A stretch of 9,630 nucleotides of DNA, from NCBI GenBank assembly GCA_022561095.1, contig JADFRV010000074.1, forward strand, positions 1-9,630, given 5' to 3'. Numbering within the stretch: position 1 is the stretch's first letter; every line of letters begins with the position of its first letter. The notes beneath the pieces are model-generated. The model did no database searches. It saw only the letters and a list, made by a program, of their open reading frames with translations, and was not told the DNA's origin. Made by a program: the position numbers and the translations under genes. Shown piece after piece: positions 1 through 6,156 of this stretch. Source of the DNA: Chloroflexota bacterium. Its GTDB lineage: Bacteria > Chloroflexota > Dehalococcoidia > SM23-28-2 > RBG-16-64-32.

Positions 1-105
1 GCATGGTCTTCCGGTCTGGCCCGGAGTCTGCCTTGAACGTCGGAAGACAAGCCGTCGAAGGCAGTGAGGTCGCCATATTATAGCTTCTCTTGGGACTCGT
101 CGCCA

Positions 106-140
106 CGTTGACACCCGCCCAGCCCAGACGCATAATAGCG
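106..140 (+). promoter_or_regulatory. Promoter-like repeat copy A, upstream of the DUF3303 gene
   Basis: TTGACA at 108-113, a 17-nt spacer and CATAAT at 131-136 make a near-consensus sigma70-type promoter about 41 bases before the ATG at 178. This is the best-placed of five related copies in the window (others near 483, 2011, 3004, 9476). The spacer CCCGCCCAGCCCAGACG is nearly identical to those of the other copies, which a promoter alone does not require. The upstream bases 1-105 contain no convincing gene. Confidence 0.6.
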
Positions 141-177
141 CTGCCCAGAAACGTTCCAAAAGGAAAGGGGAAACAGG

Positions 178-474
178 ATGCTCTTCGCCATCATTTACAC
201 AGCCAAAGATGTCAGCGAGGACAAGGAGAAGCGTAGCCTTAAAATGTTCGGCAGCTGGCAGCGCCCAGCTGGCTACGAGGAGAAGGCCCAATACGCCATG
301 GCCGACGGCAGCGGCGGCATTGCCATTGTCGAAATCTCGAGTAGTGCTGTGCTCGCAGAGGCCATGGCCCCCTGGGGCCCATATTTCGACTTCAAGGTGG
401 TGCCGATAGTTGAAATAGCAGATGCCGTACCAATGCTCCAAAGGGTGTACGCCTGGCGAGACTCCGTGAGCTAG
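178..474 (+). CDS. DUF3303-like small protein (98 aa)
   Basis: A small soluble protein without signal peptide or membrane segment. Residues 1-10 (MLFAIIYTAK), the central Y-A-M-A-D-G-S-G-G-I-A-I-V-E stretch (about 39-52) and the APWGPYFDFKVVPIVEI stretch (about 64-80) match what I recall of the DUF3303 family: a dimeric alpha-beta-barrel-like fold of about 90-100 residues with a conserved DGSGG motif and a conserved APW-PYFDF motif. Length is as expected for the family, so it appears complete. Its biochemical function is unknown. The start at 178 is supported by the purine-rich AGGAAAGGGG about 7 bases upstream and by the promoter-like element at 108-136. It is probably transcribed alone, because the next gene is on the opposite strand and converges on it. 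Confidence 0.85.
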   Translation: MLFAIIYTAKDVSEDKEKRSLKMFGSWQRPAGYEEKAQYAMADGSGGIAIVEISSSAVLAEAMAPWGPYFDFKVVPIVEIADAVPMLQRVYAWRDSVS

Positions 475-478
475 CGCC

Positions 479-521
479 CCCGTTAACACGAGCCCCGGCC
501 CAGGCGCACAATCGCGGGCGG
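479..521 (+). repeat. Promoter-like repeat copy B
   Basis: TTAACA (483-488), an 18-nt spacer ending GGCCCAGGCG, then CACAAT (507-512) and a GC-rich tail. This is the most diverged copy in the -35-like hexamer and spacer length. It sits in the 74-base gap between two convergent genes and points into the 3' end of the M48 protease gene, so as a promoter it could only give antisense RNA to that gene. On the - strand it lies just after the protease stop codon. Confidence 0.55.
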
Positions 522-548
522 CGGGCAGCGGGGTCGCCCTTCAGTCGG

Positions 549-1910
549 CTAGGGTACGTCGACCGGAGTCATGGAGGCCGAGCTAGATATGTAGCCGAAT
601 CTGTCGCCCGCTGTGAGAACCCGCACGAAGTCCCCTTGCCTTTCTATTACGGTGATCAGCGCTCCACCCGCAAGCTGCCTCAGCGCGGCAGAGGATGTGT
701 CCGGCTTGGTGTAGAGCGTGGTGCCCTCTCCTGTGAGGCGATAGCCCCCGGAAGCTCGCCTGGGCTGTGCGGGCGGCGCAGTCTCGGCGGACTCTGTTGC
801 TTCATCGCCCAGCGCACGCTCCTCCCAGCGGGGAGTAGCGACAACGGTGGCAGCCGGATCGACAGGGGTGAATTTGGCCCCTGCCTCCGCAGCCTCACGG
901 AGCACCGAGGGGGGAATCCCGCCGCCCATGCCGGCCAGCGCTGCGATACGTTCCTCAATGGGCGGATGGGCGGAGAAGATTCGGTCCCACCAGGACGCGT
1001 CTTCACGTAATGGGTTGACGATTTGAAGATGGGCGATGACGCCGTCTACCCTCGCCGAGGGGGTAGTTGAGGCCTCGATCTTTGCCAGTGCGCGTACCAG
1101 GCCTTCGGGGTCGCGGGTCAACAGAACGGCGTCGGCGTCGGCCAGATACTCTCGGCCGCGGGAGATGCTGGCTCGTAGAAGTAGTCCTATCAGAGCAAAT
1201 GGGGCTGTGAGAAAAGCGGACATGACCAAGTAAAAGGGCGCTGCGATGACGAAGCCACCTATAGGAGTGAAAATTAGGAACCATCTCCTTTGGACGAAGT
1301 GTCCGACACCGCCCAGTAGCCGAAAGGCGGCCTGCGTGCTTAGAGTCATGGCAGCGGTGAGGGTCGATAGACTCGTGTCCTGGTTGCCAATGTGGGAGAG
1401 CTCGTGGGCCAGGACGCCCTCCAGTTCGCTTTTGTTCAGGAGGACCAGCAAGCTTCTGCTTACCGCTATGGCTGAGTCGTTCTGGTCACGTCCAACTGAG
1501 AAGGCGTTGGGCGTCGCAGATTCGATGATGTAGAGCCGGGGGAGTGGCAGGCCGCTGCCGATGCAGAGGTTCTCCACGATGCGCTGGTAGTCCTGCTCTT
1601 CGTCCGGCACTAGGAGGCGGGCCTGGGCCAGGCGAAGGATGGCCCAGTCTGTGATGTACAGGGCGATCAGGAATGTGAGGAGGGCCAGGCCGCCGAGCGT
1701 GCCAAGATACAGCACAAGGGACTGGGTCAACGACAACTCCGGCCAATTCAGCATCATCAGGATGGCGATCATAGCGAAACCAGAGAACGGGAAGGCGAAG
1801 AGGACTAGCGTCGGCAGTAGGATTACGCCGTAAACGACGAGCAGCAGCCAGGTGCGACGCCGGTTGGCGTCAATGCGGTCGTAGACCAGAACGGGTTCAG
1901 CGTATTCCAT
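549..1910 (-). CDS. M48 family (HtpX-like) membrane zinc metalloprotease with C-terminal SH3-like domain
   Basis: Predicted membrane-bound zinc endopeptidase of family M48B, acting in membrane protein quality control as HtpX does. With the start at 1910 (453 aa), two N-terminal membrane segments lie at about 20-45 and 64-86. The zinc motif HELSH (about 169-173) follows GVLA, and a further hydrophobic stretch lies at about 211-245. The third zinc ligand is the Glu of SRGREYLADADA (about 254). FSAHPPIEERIAAL (about 313-326) is the conserved block near the end of the peptidase domain. Beyond this comes a Pro/Ala/Glu-rich linker and an SH3-like domain (about 391-453), making it much longer than E. 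coli HtpX (about 290 residues). The ATG at 1910 is preferred over the ATG 16 codons upstream (1958) because AGGA lies 8 bases before it and the membrane topology does not need the extra residues. All catalytic residues are present. No operon partner is evident. I give no symbol because the extra domain separates it from true htpX. Confidence 0.92.
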   Translation of the reverse strand: MEYAEPVLVYDRIDANRRRTWLLLVVYGVILLPTLVLFAFPFSGFAMIAILMMLNWPELSLTQSLVLYLGTLGGLALLTFLIALYITDWAILRLAQARLLVPDEEQDYQRIVENLCIGSGLPLPRLYIIESATPNAFSVGRDQNDSAIAVSRSLLVLLNKSELEGVLAHELSHIGNQDTSLSTLTAAMTLSTQAAFRLLGGVGHFVQRRWFLIFTPIGGFVIAAPFYLVMSAFLTAPFALIGLLLRASISRGREYLADADAVLLTRDPEGLVRALAKIEASTTPSARVDGVIAHLQIVNPLREDASWWDRIFSAHPPIEERIAALAGMGGGIPPSVLREAAEAGAKFTPVDPAATVVATPRWEERALGDEATESAETAPPAQPRRASGGYRLTGEGTTLYTKPDTSSAALRQLAGGALITVIERQGDFVRVLTAGDRFGYISSSASMTPVDVP

Positions 1911-2005
1911 AACCAAGATCCTGGGCTCGCTGAAGGTTTGAGCCCACAACTGCCCCATACTAGTAACGCACCGACAACTTGAGGTGTTACAGGGAGGGGG
2001 CTAGG

Positions 2006-2048
2006 CCCCGTTGACACCCGCACGGCCCAGGCGCACAATCGCGGCGGC
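2006..2048 (+). repeat. Promoter-like repeat copy C
   Basis: TTGACA (2011-2016), a 17-nt spacer CCCGCACGGCCCAGGCG and CACAAT (2034-2039), followed by CGCGGCGGCT. It lies between the start of the M48 gene and the end of the cyclase gene, both on the other strand. It is immediately preceded by a small hairpin, GGGGC-TAG-GCCCC (1997-2009). Reading + from here there is only a 17-codon ORF (ATG at 2064), which I do not recognise, before antisense cyclase sequence. No target gene for a promoter is visible. Confidence 0.6.
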
Positions 2049-2121
2049 TCTCGCCTCCCAGCTATGGCGCCTGCACGCTGGGCGCACTGCGGCTTAGGCG
2101 GTTTCTGGGCCCCCTGAATAA

Positions 2122-2667
2122 CTAGGTGGGCGAGACGATCTCAACAACACGAGCGGTCACCGGCTCGCTCTTGCCCTTCAGCTCCAATTCAACGCGCCTC
2201 GCGTCGTGGTATCTCTCCGCTACATCACGATAGACCCGCTCTGACATGACTATATGACCAGGCCGCGCTTCGCTCTGAAGGCGGGCGGCCGTGTTGACCA
2301 CATTCCCTACTGCGGTGAAGTCCTTGACGTCGCCTGAGCCGAGGGTTCCGACGAACGCCGGGCCGAAGTCGGCGCCAACACCGAGGGGAAGCCAAGCACG
2401 TTCGCTGGAACCGTATCCCACCCCGCGCAACAGCTCCTCCGCAGCCGACGTCATCTTCTGACAGCAGTCAGGACCCGTGAGGCCTGTCAGGAAAAGCGCC
2501 ATCACCTCGTCACCCACCAATTTGTCGATCACAGCGTCGTGCTTCAACAGCACGTTGGTCGCCACTTTGTAGAAGCTGTTTAGGAGATGAGCCACCTCTT
2601 CCGGTGGCATGTGCTCAGACATCGCGGTGAACCCGCGCATATCGGCAAAGAGGATGCCCAGCTCCAT
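2122..2667 (-). CDS. Class III adenylate/guanylate cyclase catalytic domain (3' part of an interrupted gene)
   Basis: Nucleotide cyclase homology domain, 181 aa, which would make cyclic AMP (or GMP) in the cytoplasm. Visible catalytic residues are: first metal Asp D9 in ILFADMRGFT, second metal Asp D53 in KLVGDEVMALF, base-selecting Lys K49 (as in ATP-using cyclases), T118 in DFTAVGNVVN (the Thr variant seen in class IIIb enzymes instead of Asp), and N125 and R129 in VVNTAARL for transition-state binding. All six are intact, so the domain itself looks able to work. ATG 2667 is only the first Met after an in-frame TGA (2698-2700) and has no spaced ribosome site. The domain would begin right at beta-strand 1, so this is probably not the native start. 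It belongs with the upstream fragment described in the next entry. It is followed on - by a 76-base gap and repeat copy C. Confidence 0.85.
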   Translation of the reverse strand: MELGILFADMRGFTAMSEHMPPEEVAHLLNSFYKVATNVLLKHDAVIDKLVGDEVMALFLTGLTGPDCCQKMTSAAEELLRGVGYGSSERAWLPLGVGADFGPAFVGTLGSGDVKDFTAVGNVVNTAARLQSEARPGHIVMSERVYRDVAERYHDARRVELELKGKSEPVTARVVEIVSPT

Positions 2668-2919
2668 CTCCGCGCCACCGGCGGGACTTGCATCGAATCA
2701 CCCGGCACAGATTCTTGGGTTCTTCCGCGATGGAGAGAACCCAAGAGGCCCTACCAGCCTGCGTCCAATGCCACCGAAGGGCGCGTTGCACAGCTTGCAG
2801 CGGGGGTTACTCGGAGTGATCCTCATTAAGCGCCGCCACAAACGCGCCGTTCCGTGGCCGACGCAGAGCTGCCGCCGTAGCTGCTCCTCGGAGAATTCGG
2901 CCTCGTGCTTGGTGCCCAT
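2122..2919 (-). pseudogene. Whole cyclase gene read through one in-frame TGA: N-terminal Cys motif plus cyclase domain
   Basis: Codons 1-73 from ATG 2919 and the cyclase domain are in the same frame, separated only by TGA at 2698-2700 (codon 74) and ten further sense codons. The start has a strong ribosome site, GAGGAAGAG, 6 bases before it. The N-terminal part contains RCKLCNAPFGGIGRRL, then SRKNPRICAG, the TGA, then FDASPAGGAEMELGILFAD. In related cyclases as I remember them, the motif is C-x2-C ... NPR-x-C-x2-C-F ... GGAE directly before the cyclase domain, so TGA replaces the fourth Cys. Total length would be 265 aa. The options are nonsense mutation, a sequencing or assembly error (one base from TGC/TGT), or selenocysteine. 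TGA ends other genes here (for example at 4950), so general reassignment is unlikely. I rate simple nonsense or an error most likely. Confidence 0.75.
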
Positions 2920-2997
2920 GGATATCTCTTCCTCTCGGCCGGTCGGCCTCACGTTGGTGATAGTCTACATCTTCGTGGGCAGCGCCGCCACGGTGAG

Positions 2998-3038
2998 CCC
3001 CCGTTGACACCCGCCCGGCCCAGGCGTAGCAGCCGCCA
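2998..3038 (+). repeat. Promoter-like repeat copy D
   Basis: TTGACA (3004-3009) and the 17-nt spacer CCCGCCCGGCCCAGGCG match the consensus exactly, but the -10-like hexamer has decayed to TAGCAG (3027-3032). It is oriented toward the 12-codon remnant at 3126 and the RR/TrxR gene at 3261. Because the -10 is poor, it is doubtful as a functional promoter today. Confidence 0.55.
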
Positions 3039-3125
3039 GCGCGGCTACCGGCTGCCGGAGTCCACCTGCCTCGCGGCCGCCAGCCCAAGATGGCCCTGGT
3101 CCCCCATGTTAAACTAGCTCCCGCT

Positions 3126-3164
3126 ATGGAGCCGCGCATCCAGTACGCCAAGACCAAGGACTGA
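3126..3164 (+). pseudogene. 12-codon remnant resembling the N-terminus of an alpha/beta-hydrolase-type protein
   Basis: Reads MEPRIQYAKTKD then TGA. From memory, this resembles the conserved N-terminus (M-x-P-x-I-x-Y-A-x-T-x-D-G-V-x-I-A) of alpha/beta-hydrolase fold proteins, often fused to cyclase or LuxR domains, in Chloroflexota. An extended -10-like TGTTAAACT lies about 14 bases before the ATG. About ten bases after the stop, another frame reads E-G-V-K-C-A-S-F, faintly like the expected continuation. I read it as the 5' stub of a deleted gene. A 12-residue match is weak evidence. Confidence 0.3.
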
Positions 3165-3260
3165 GGCCCCGATGATGAAGGCGTCAAGTGTGCATCATTT
3201 CGCGGCTCAACGCAGGGGCAGCTCAGGAACGTACGAATTAGTTTGGTGTGAGGCATAGGT

Positions 3261-4952
3261 ATGGCCGAGCCGATCATTCTCACTGTCGACGACGAGCCGC
3301 AAGTCAGGAACGCGGTCGAGCGAGACTTACGGCAGCAGTACGGCGCCGACTATCGCATTATAAAAGCGGGCTCAGGGGCGGAGGCGCTCGACACAGTGCG
3401 CCAGCTCAAGCAACGCAACGCTCCGGTGGCCTTGTTCCTAGTCGACCAGCGCATGCCGGGCATGAGCGGAACGGAGTTTCTGGCCGAGGCCCTCAAGCTC
3501 TATCCCGAAGCGCGCAAGGTGCTGCTCACCGCCTATGCGGATACCGAGGCCGCGATCGCCAGCATCAATACGCTTGGCCTGGATCACTACATCATGAAGC
3601 CGTGGGATCCGCCTGAGCAAAGCCTGTACCCGGTGTTGGACGACCTGTTGAGCGATTGGGCGGCGACCGTGCCGGTGCCGTACGATGGCATTCGCGTGGC
3701 AGGCACACTGTGGTCGGCCAGTTGCCACAACACTAAGGACTTCCTCGCCCGGAACCAAGTTCCATACCAGTGGTTGGACATCGAAAGCGATGCGCCGGCT
3801 AAGGACTTAGTGGAGGCGGTGAACAAAGAAGCGCATCGGCTTCCGGTGGTGTTTTTCCCCGATGGCACTACGTTGGTCGAGCCGGACAACCGCGCGCTGG
3901 CCGAGAAGATAGGGTTGCGAACGCAGGCTGCCCAGCCCTTCTATGACCTAATTATCGTCGGCGCCGGACCCGCTGGATTGGGGGCCGCCGTCTATGGCGC
4001 GTCCGAGGGGTTGCGCGTCGTCATGGTCGAGCGGGAGGCCGCCGGTGGGCAGGCGGGCACCAGCGCGTTGATTGAGAACTATCTAGGCTTTCCCAAGGGG
4101 TTGAGCGGGGCCGATCTGGCCCGGCGGGCCACCATCCAAGCAGAGCGCTTCGGGGCCGAGATCTTGATCGCGCAAGAGGTGACCCAGGTAAGTGCGGAGG
4201 GTTCGTATCGATTCGTCACATTGAGCGACGGAACGAGATTGGGTTGCTACGCGCTCTTGATCGCTACGGGCGTTTCAGTTCGCCGGCTCGACGTGCCCGG
4301 CATAGAGGCTGTTACTGGGGCTGGGGTGTACTACGGAGGTCCGATAGCCGAAGCTGTGCATTACCGGGGCCAGCGCGTAGCTGTAGTGGGAGGGGCCAAC
4401 TCGGCTGGGCAGGCAGCGATGTTCCTCTCGCGATACGCGAGCAAGGTCACGTTGCTAGTGCGCGGTAGCGCGATAGACAAGCGCGACTCTGCTGACGTAG
4501 GTACGGCGATGTCGCAATATCTGGTCGAACAGATCAACGCGACGGAAAACATTGAGGTGCTGCTGCGGACAGAGGTGATTAAAGTGGGTGGCGAAGACCG
4601 GCTCGAGGATATTACGATAAGGAACGACGACTCAGGCGAAACTAAGACCATACCGGTCGCGGCCATGTTCTGCCTCATCGGGGCCGTTCCGCATACCGCT
4701 CTAATGGCGGGCGTGGTGGAACGAAACCCAGCCGGGTTCATCCTCACGGGGCAGGACATTACCCTGACCCGCGATGGTCACATGCCTCGGAGCTGGATGC
4801 TGAAGCGGGACCCGTTCTTGCTGGAGACCAGTGTGCCGGGGATTTTCGCCGCCGGTGACGTTCGACAGGGGGCGATCACCCGAGTTGCTGCTGCAGTGGG
4901 TCAAGGCGGCATGGTGGTCAGCTTCGTACACGAATACCTGAAGACCGTCTGA
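3261..4952 (+). CDS. Fused response regulator / thioredoxin-reductase-like FAD oxidoreductase (563 aa)
   Basis: A three-part cytoplasmic protein. (1) Receiver domain, about 1-130: acidic pair D10/D11, phospho-acceptor D62 in LVDQRMPGMSG, T90 in LLTAYAD and K113 in IMKPW are all present, so it should be phosphorylatable. (2) A thioredoxin/glutaredoxin-like segment, about 143-225, with a single Cys (C155 in WSASCHNTKDF) and LPVVFFPDG. (3) A FAD/NAD(P) two-domain flavoprotein, about 226-563: GAGPAGLGAAVYGASEG for FAD, GGQAGTS, VVGGANSAGQAAMFLS for NAD(P)H, and FAAGDVRQGAITRVAAAVGQGG for the second FAD contact. The usual thioredoxin-reductase CxxC is absent: the equivalent place reads GAGVYYGGPIAEA (353-365). 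It therefore cannot work like classical TrxB, and C155 might be the redox residue instead. The architecture matches proteins annotated as fused response regulator/thioredoxin-disulfide reductase. Ribosome site GAGG lies 7 bases before ATG. The stop overlaps the next start (TGATG), so the genes are translationally coupled. The kinase at 6157 is the likely phosphodonor (inference). Confidence 0.94.
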   Translation: MAEPIILTVDDEPQVRNAVERDLRQQYGADYRIIKAGSGAEALDTVRQLKQRNAPVALFLVDQRMPGMSGTEFLAEALKLYPEARKVLLTAYADTEAAIASINTLGLDHYIMKPWDPPEQSLYPVLDDLLSDWAATVPVPYDGIRVAGTLWSASCHNTKDFLARNQVPYQWLDIESDAPAKDLVEAVNKEAHRLPVVFFPDGTTLVEPDNRALAEKIGLRTQAAQPFYDLIIVGAGPAGLGAAVYGASEGLRVVMVEREAAGGQAGTSALIENYLGFPKGLSGADLARRATIQAERFGAEILIAQEVTQVSAEGSYRFVTLSDGTRLGCYALLIATGVSVRRLDVPGIEAVTGAGVYYGGPIAEAVHYRGQRVAVVGGANSAGQAAMFLSRYASKVTLLVRGSAIDKRDSADVGTAMSQYLVEQINATENIEVLLRTEVIKVGGEDRLEDITIRNDDSGETKTIPVAAMFCLIGAVPHTALMAGVVERNPAGFILTGQDITLTRDGHMPRSWMLKRDPFLLETSVPGIFAAGDVRQGAITRVAAAVGQGGMVVSFVHEYLKTV

Positions 4953-5104
4953 TGTACGAATTACTGAGGAAGGTGCCCCTGTTTGCCGGCTTGTCCGATA
5001 CGGACTTGGAGCATCTGTGTCGGATGGTCGAGGAAGTGCGTCTATCCGCGAGGGAAGAGCTGTTTACAGAGGGTAGTCCTGGCGATCGGGCGTTTGTCGT
5101 TTAA
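4952..5104 (+). pseudogene. Truncated cyclic-nucleotide-binding domain (50-codon 5' stub)
   Basis: The ATG overlaps the TGA of the RR/TrxR gene (TGATG, 4950-4954). The product begins MYELLRKVPLFAGLSDTDLE and continues through VEEVRLSAREELFTEGSPGDRAFVV before TAA at 5102. This is the start of a Crp/CAP-type cyclic-nucleotide-binding domain: the L-x-x-V-P-L-F-x-x-L-x-x-x-x-L opening and the F-x-E-G-x-P-G-D turn. It stops after about the first third of the domain, so the binding pocket is missing and it cannot bind a nucleotide. Skipping one T before the stop gives K-E-G-R, which fits the next expected strand, so a 1-base frameshift may lie at 5101-5102. In related loci, as I recall, a full cNMP-domain histidine kinase starts at exactly this place, so this is probably its residual 5' end. 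Confidence 0.8.
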
Positions 5105-5111
5105 GGAGGGG
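5103..5111 (+). promoter_or_regulatory. Ribosome binding site of the substrate-binding lipoprotein gene, inside the cNMP stub's end
   Basis: AAGGAGGGG is a near-perfect Shine-Dalgarno sequence 8-10 bases before ATG 5120, and it overlaps the TAA (5102-5104) of the stub. Translation of the stub would therefore hand ribosomes to the lipoprotein gene. In the shifted frame these same bases read K-E-G, which fits a cNMP domain, so the site may have been made from former coding sequence. Confidence 0.7.
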
Positions 5112-5119
5112 AGAGGCCA

Positions 5120-6148
5120 ATGAGGACAAGGCGCGGCAGAATCCTGGGTGGTGTCATCGTTCTGCTGGCGGTGGCCCTGAGTACGGCAGGATGTGGTGAC
5201 GATGAAAAGCCGGTCATCAACCTCCACGTTTGGGAGGGGTCCGATTCCCATTGGCTGAACAATGCCATCGTTGAGTTCATCATAGAGAATGGATACGGCT
5301 ATCCCGTAGAGACGGTGGTGGAGACCACACCTGTGCTGCAGCAAGCCCTCCCGAGGGGCGAGGTTGACCTGAACCTGGAGGGATGGCAGCAGAACATCCC
5401 TGATTGGTACGACGAGCAGATAGAGAAGGGGACTATCGTCAACCTGGGCACGACCTTCGAGGGTGGCCCTCAGTTCTTCATCATCCCCAAGTGGGTGGCG
5501 GAGGAGTACAACATCGAGACGGTGTTTGATTTGGAGGACCACTGGGAGCTGTTCCAGGACCCGCAGGACCCCTCCAAGGGCGTCTTCTACAGCTGCACCA
5601 TCGGCTCGCAGTGCGCCCAGATCAATGAGGTAAAGCTGGAGGCCTATGGGCTGACCAGGTACTACAACCTCGTCTCGCCCGGGTCCTATGACGCCCTGGA
5701 GGCGGCGCTGGCGAGGCCCCAAGAGAGGAGCCAGCCGGTCTTCGGTTATTACTGGGCGCCGAACGCCCTGATAGGGACCTACGACTGGCACGTCCTGAAG
5801 GAGCCGCCCCACACCGCGGCATGCTGGGAGAACGTCACGGCGGCCAGCGTGGACAAGAGCCTCCGACCCATTGATGAGGCCTGCGCCTATGAGAACCTCC
5901 CGATAGAAAAGCTCGCCCACTCGGGCTTGCAAAAGAAAGCCCCAGACGTAGTGGAGATGCTGAAGAAGGCGAACGTCGGCCTGGAGCCCATCAACGAGAC
6001 GCTGGCCTGGGCGACGGAGAACGAAGTCGCGGACTGGGAAGAGGCGGCGATCTACTACCTGCAGACCTACGAAGACCGGTGGGAATCCTGGGTGACGCCG
6101 GGGGCCTACGAGAAGATCAGGAAGGCTCTGGAGGAGACCTACGGGTAG
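5120..6148 (+). CDS. Glycine-betaine/proline-type ABC substrate-binding lipoprotein (OpuAC/ProX-like, 342 aa)
   Basis: Extracytoplasmic binding protein for a quaternary amine or similar small ligand. The N-terminus has Arg-rich n-region MRTRRGR, hydrophobic core GGVIVLLAVAL, and a lipobox-like STAGC with Cys25 as lipid anchor. The mature part starts INLHVWEGSDSHWLNNAIVE, then GYPVETV and EVDLNLEGWQQNIPDWY. These match the OpuAC pattern in which Trp residues (here W38, W45, W89, W96 are candidates) form an aromatic cage around the ligand. Length is typical. The usual permease and ATPase genes are absent on both sides. Instead, a Cache-domain histidine kinase starts 8 bases after its stop, which suggests a role in sensing rather than transport, although it could also serve a transporter encoded elsewhere. 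Two Cys pairs (near 154/159 and 235/254) might form disulfides. The exact ligand cannot be told from sequence. Confidence 0.92.
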   Translation: MRTRRGRILGGVIVLLAVALSTAGCGDDEKPVINLHVWEGSDSHWLNNAIVEFIIENGYGYPVETVVETTPVLQQALPRGEVDLNLEGWQQNIPDWYDEQIEKGTIVNLGTTFEGGPQFFIIPKWVAEEYNIETVFDLEDHWELFQDPQDPSKGVFYSCTIGSQCAQINEVKLEAYGLTRYYNLVSPGSYDALEAALARPQERSQPVFGYYWAPNALIGTYDWHVLKEPPHTAACWENVTAASVDKSLRPIDEACAYENLPIEKLAHSGLQKKAPDVVEMLKKANVGLEPINETLAWATENEVADWEEAAIYYLQTYEDRWESWVTPGAYEKIRKALEETYG

Positions 6149-6156
6149 GGGGGGTC

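Larger units (their letters stand above)
2920..3260. other. 341-base gap between divergent cyclase and RR/TrxR genes
   Basis: No full gene fits here. The gap must hold the promoters for both divergent genes, but I see no convincing pair of hexamers for either. It contains repeat copy D (3004-3032) and a 12-codon ORF at 3126-3164 that looks like the start of a lost gene. A 6-bp inverted repeat (ATGATG at 3172-3177, CATCAT about 16 bases later) lies just after that ORF. A GAGG ribosome site at 3250-3253 serves the gene starting at 3261. Confidence 0.6.

Noticed and set aside
1..76. Possible leaderless - strand gene start (ATG at 76) running off the left edge
   Set aside because: Only 25 codons visible, starting MATSLPSTACLPTFK, unrecognised; TATAAT overlaps the start position too closely to act as its promoter.
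1997..2009. GGGGC-TAG-GCCCC hairpin as a terminator for the cyclase gene
   Set aside because: Five-base stem with no U-tract on either strand; noted only as part of the region of repeat copy C.
2698..2700. General reassignment of TGA to Trp or Gly in this organism
   Set aside because: TGA is used as the natural stop of the RR/TrxR gene and the RRM gene in the same window, and the expected residue at 2698-2700 is Cys.
3172..3199. Inverted repeat ATGATG ... CATCAT
   Set aside because: Six-base stem with a ~15-base loop, no following T run; too weak to call a terminator or operator.
3231..4963. Direct repeat GTACGAATTA at 3231-3240 and 4954-4963, flanking the RR/TrxR gene
   Set aside because: Only ten bases, the second copy encodes Y-E-L of the cNMP stub as expected for that domain, and no transposase is present; probably chance.
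5042..5932. Long - strand ORF of 296 codons opposite the lipoprotein gene
   Set aside because: Shadow frame: the + strand product has clear family motifs, lipobox and ribosome site, whereas the antisense product has none.
6079..6156. ATG 6079 as the kinase start, giving 734 residues
   Set aside because: It overlaps 70 bases of the lipoprotein gene, adds a Gly/Asp-rich tail before TM1 with no family match, and lacks a ribosome site.
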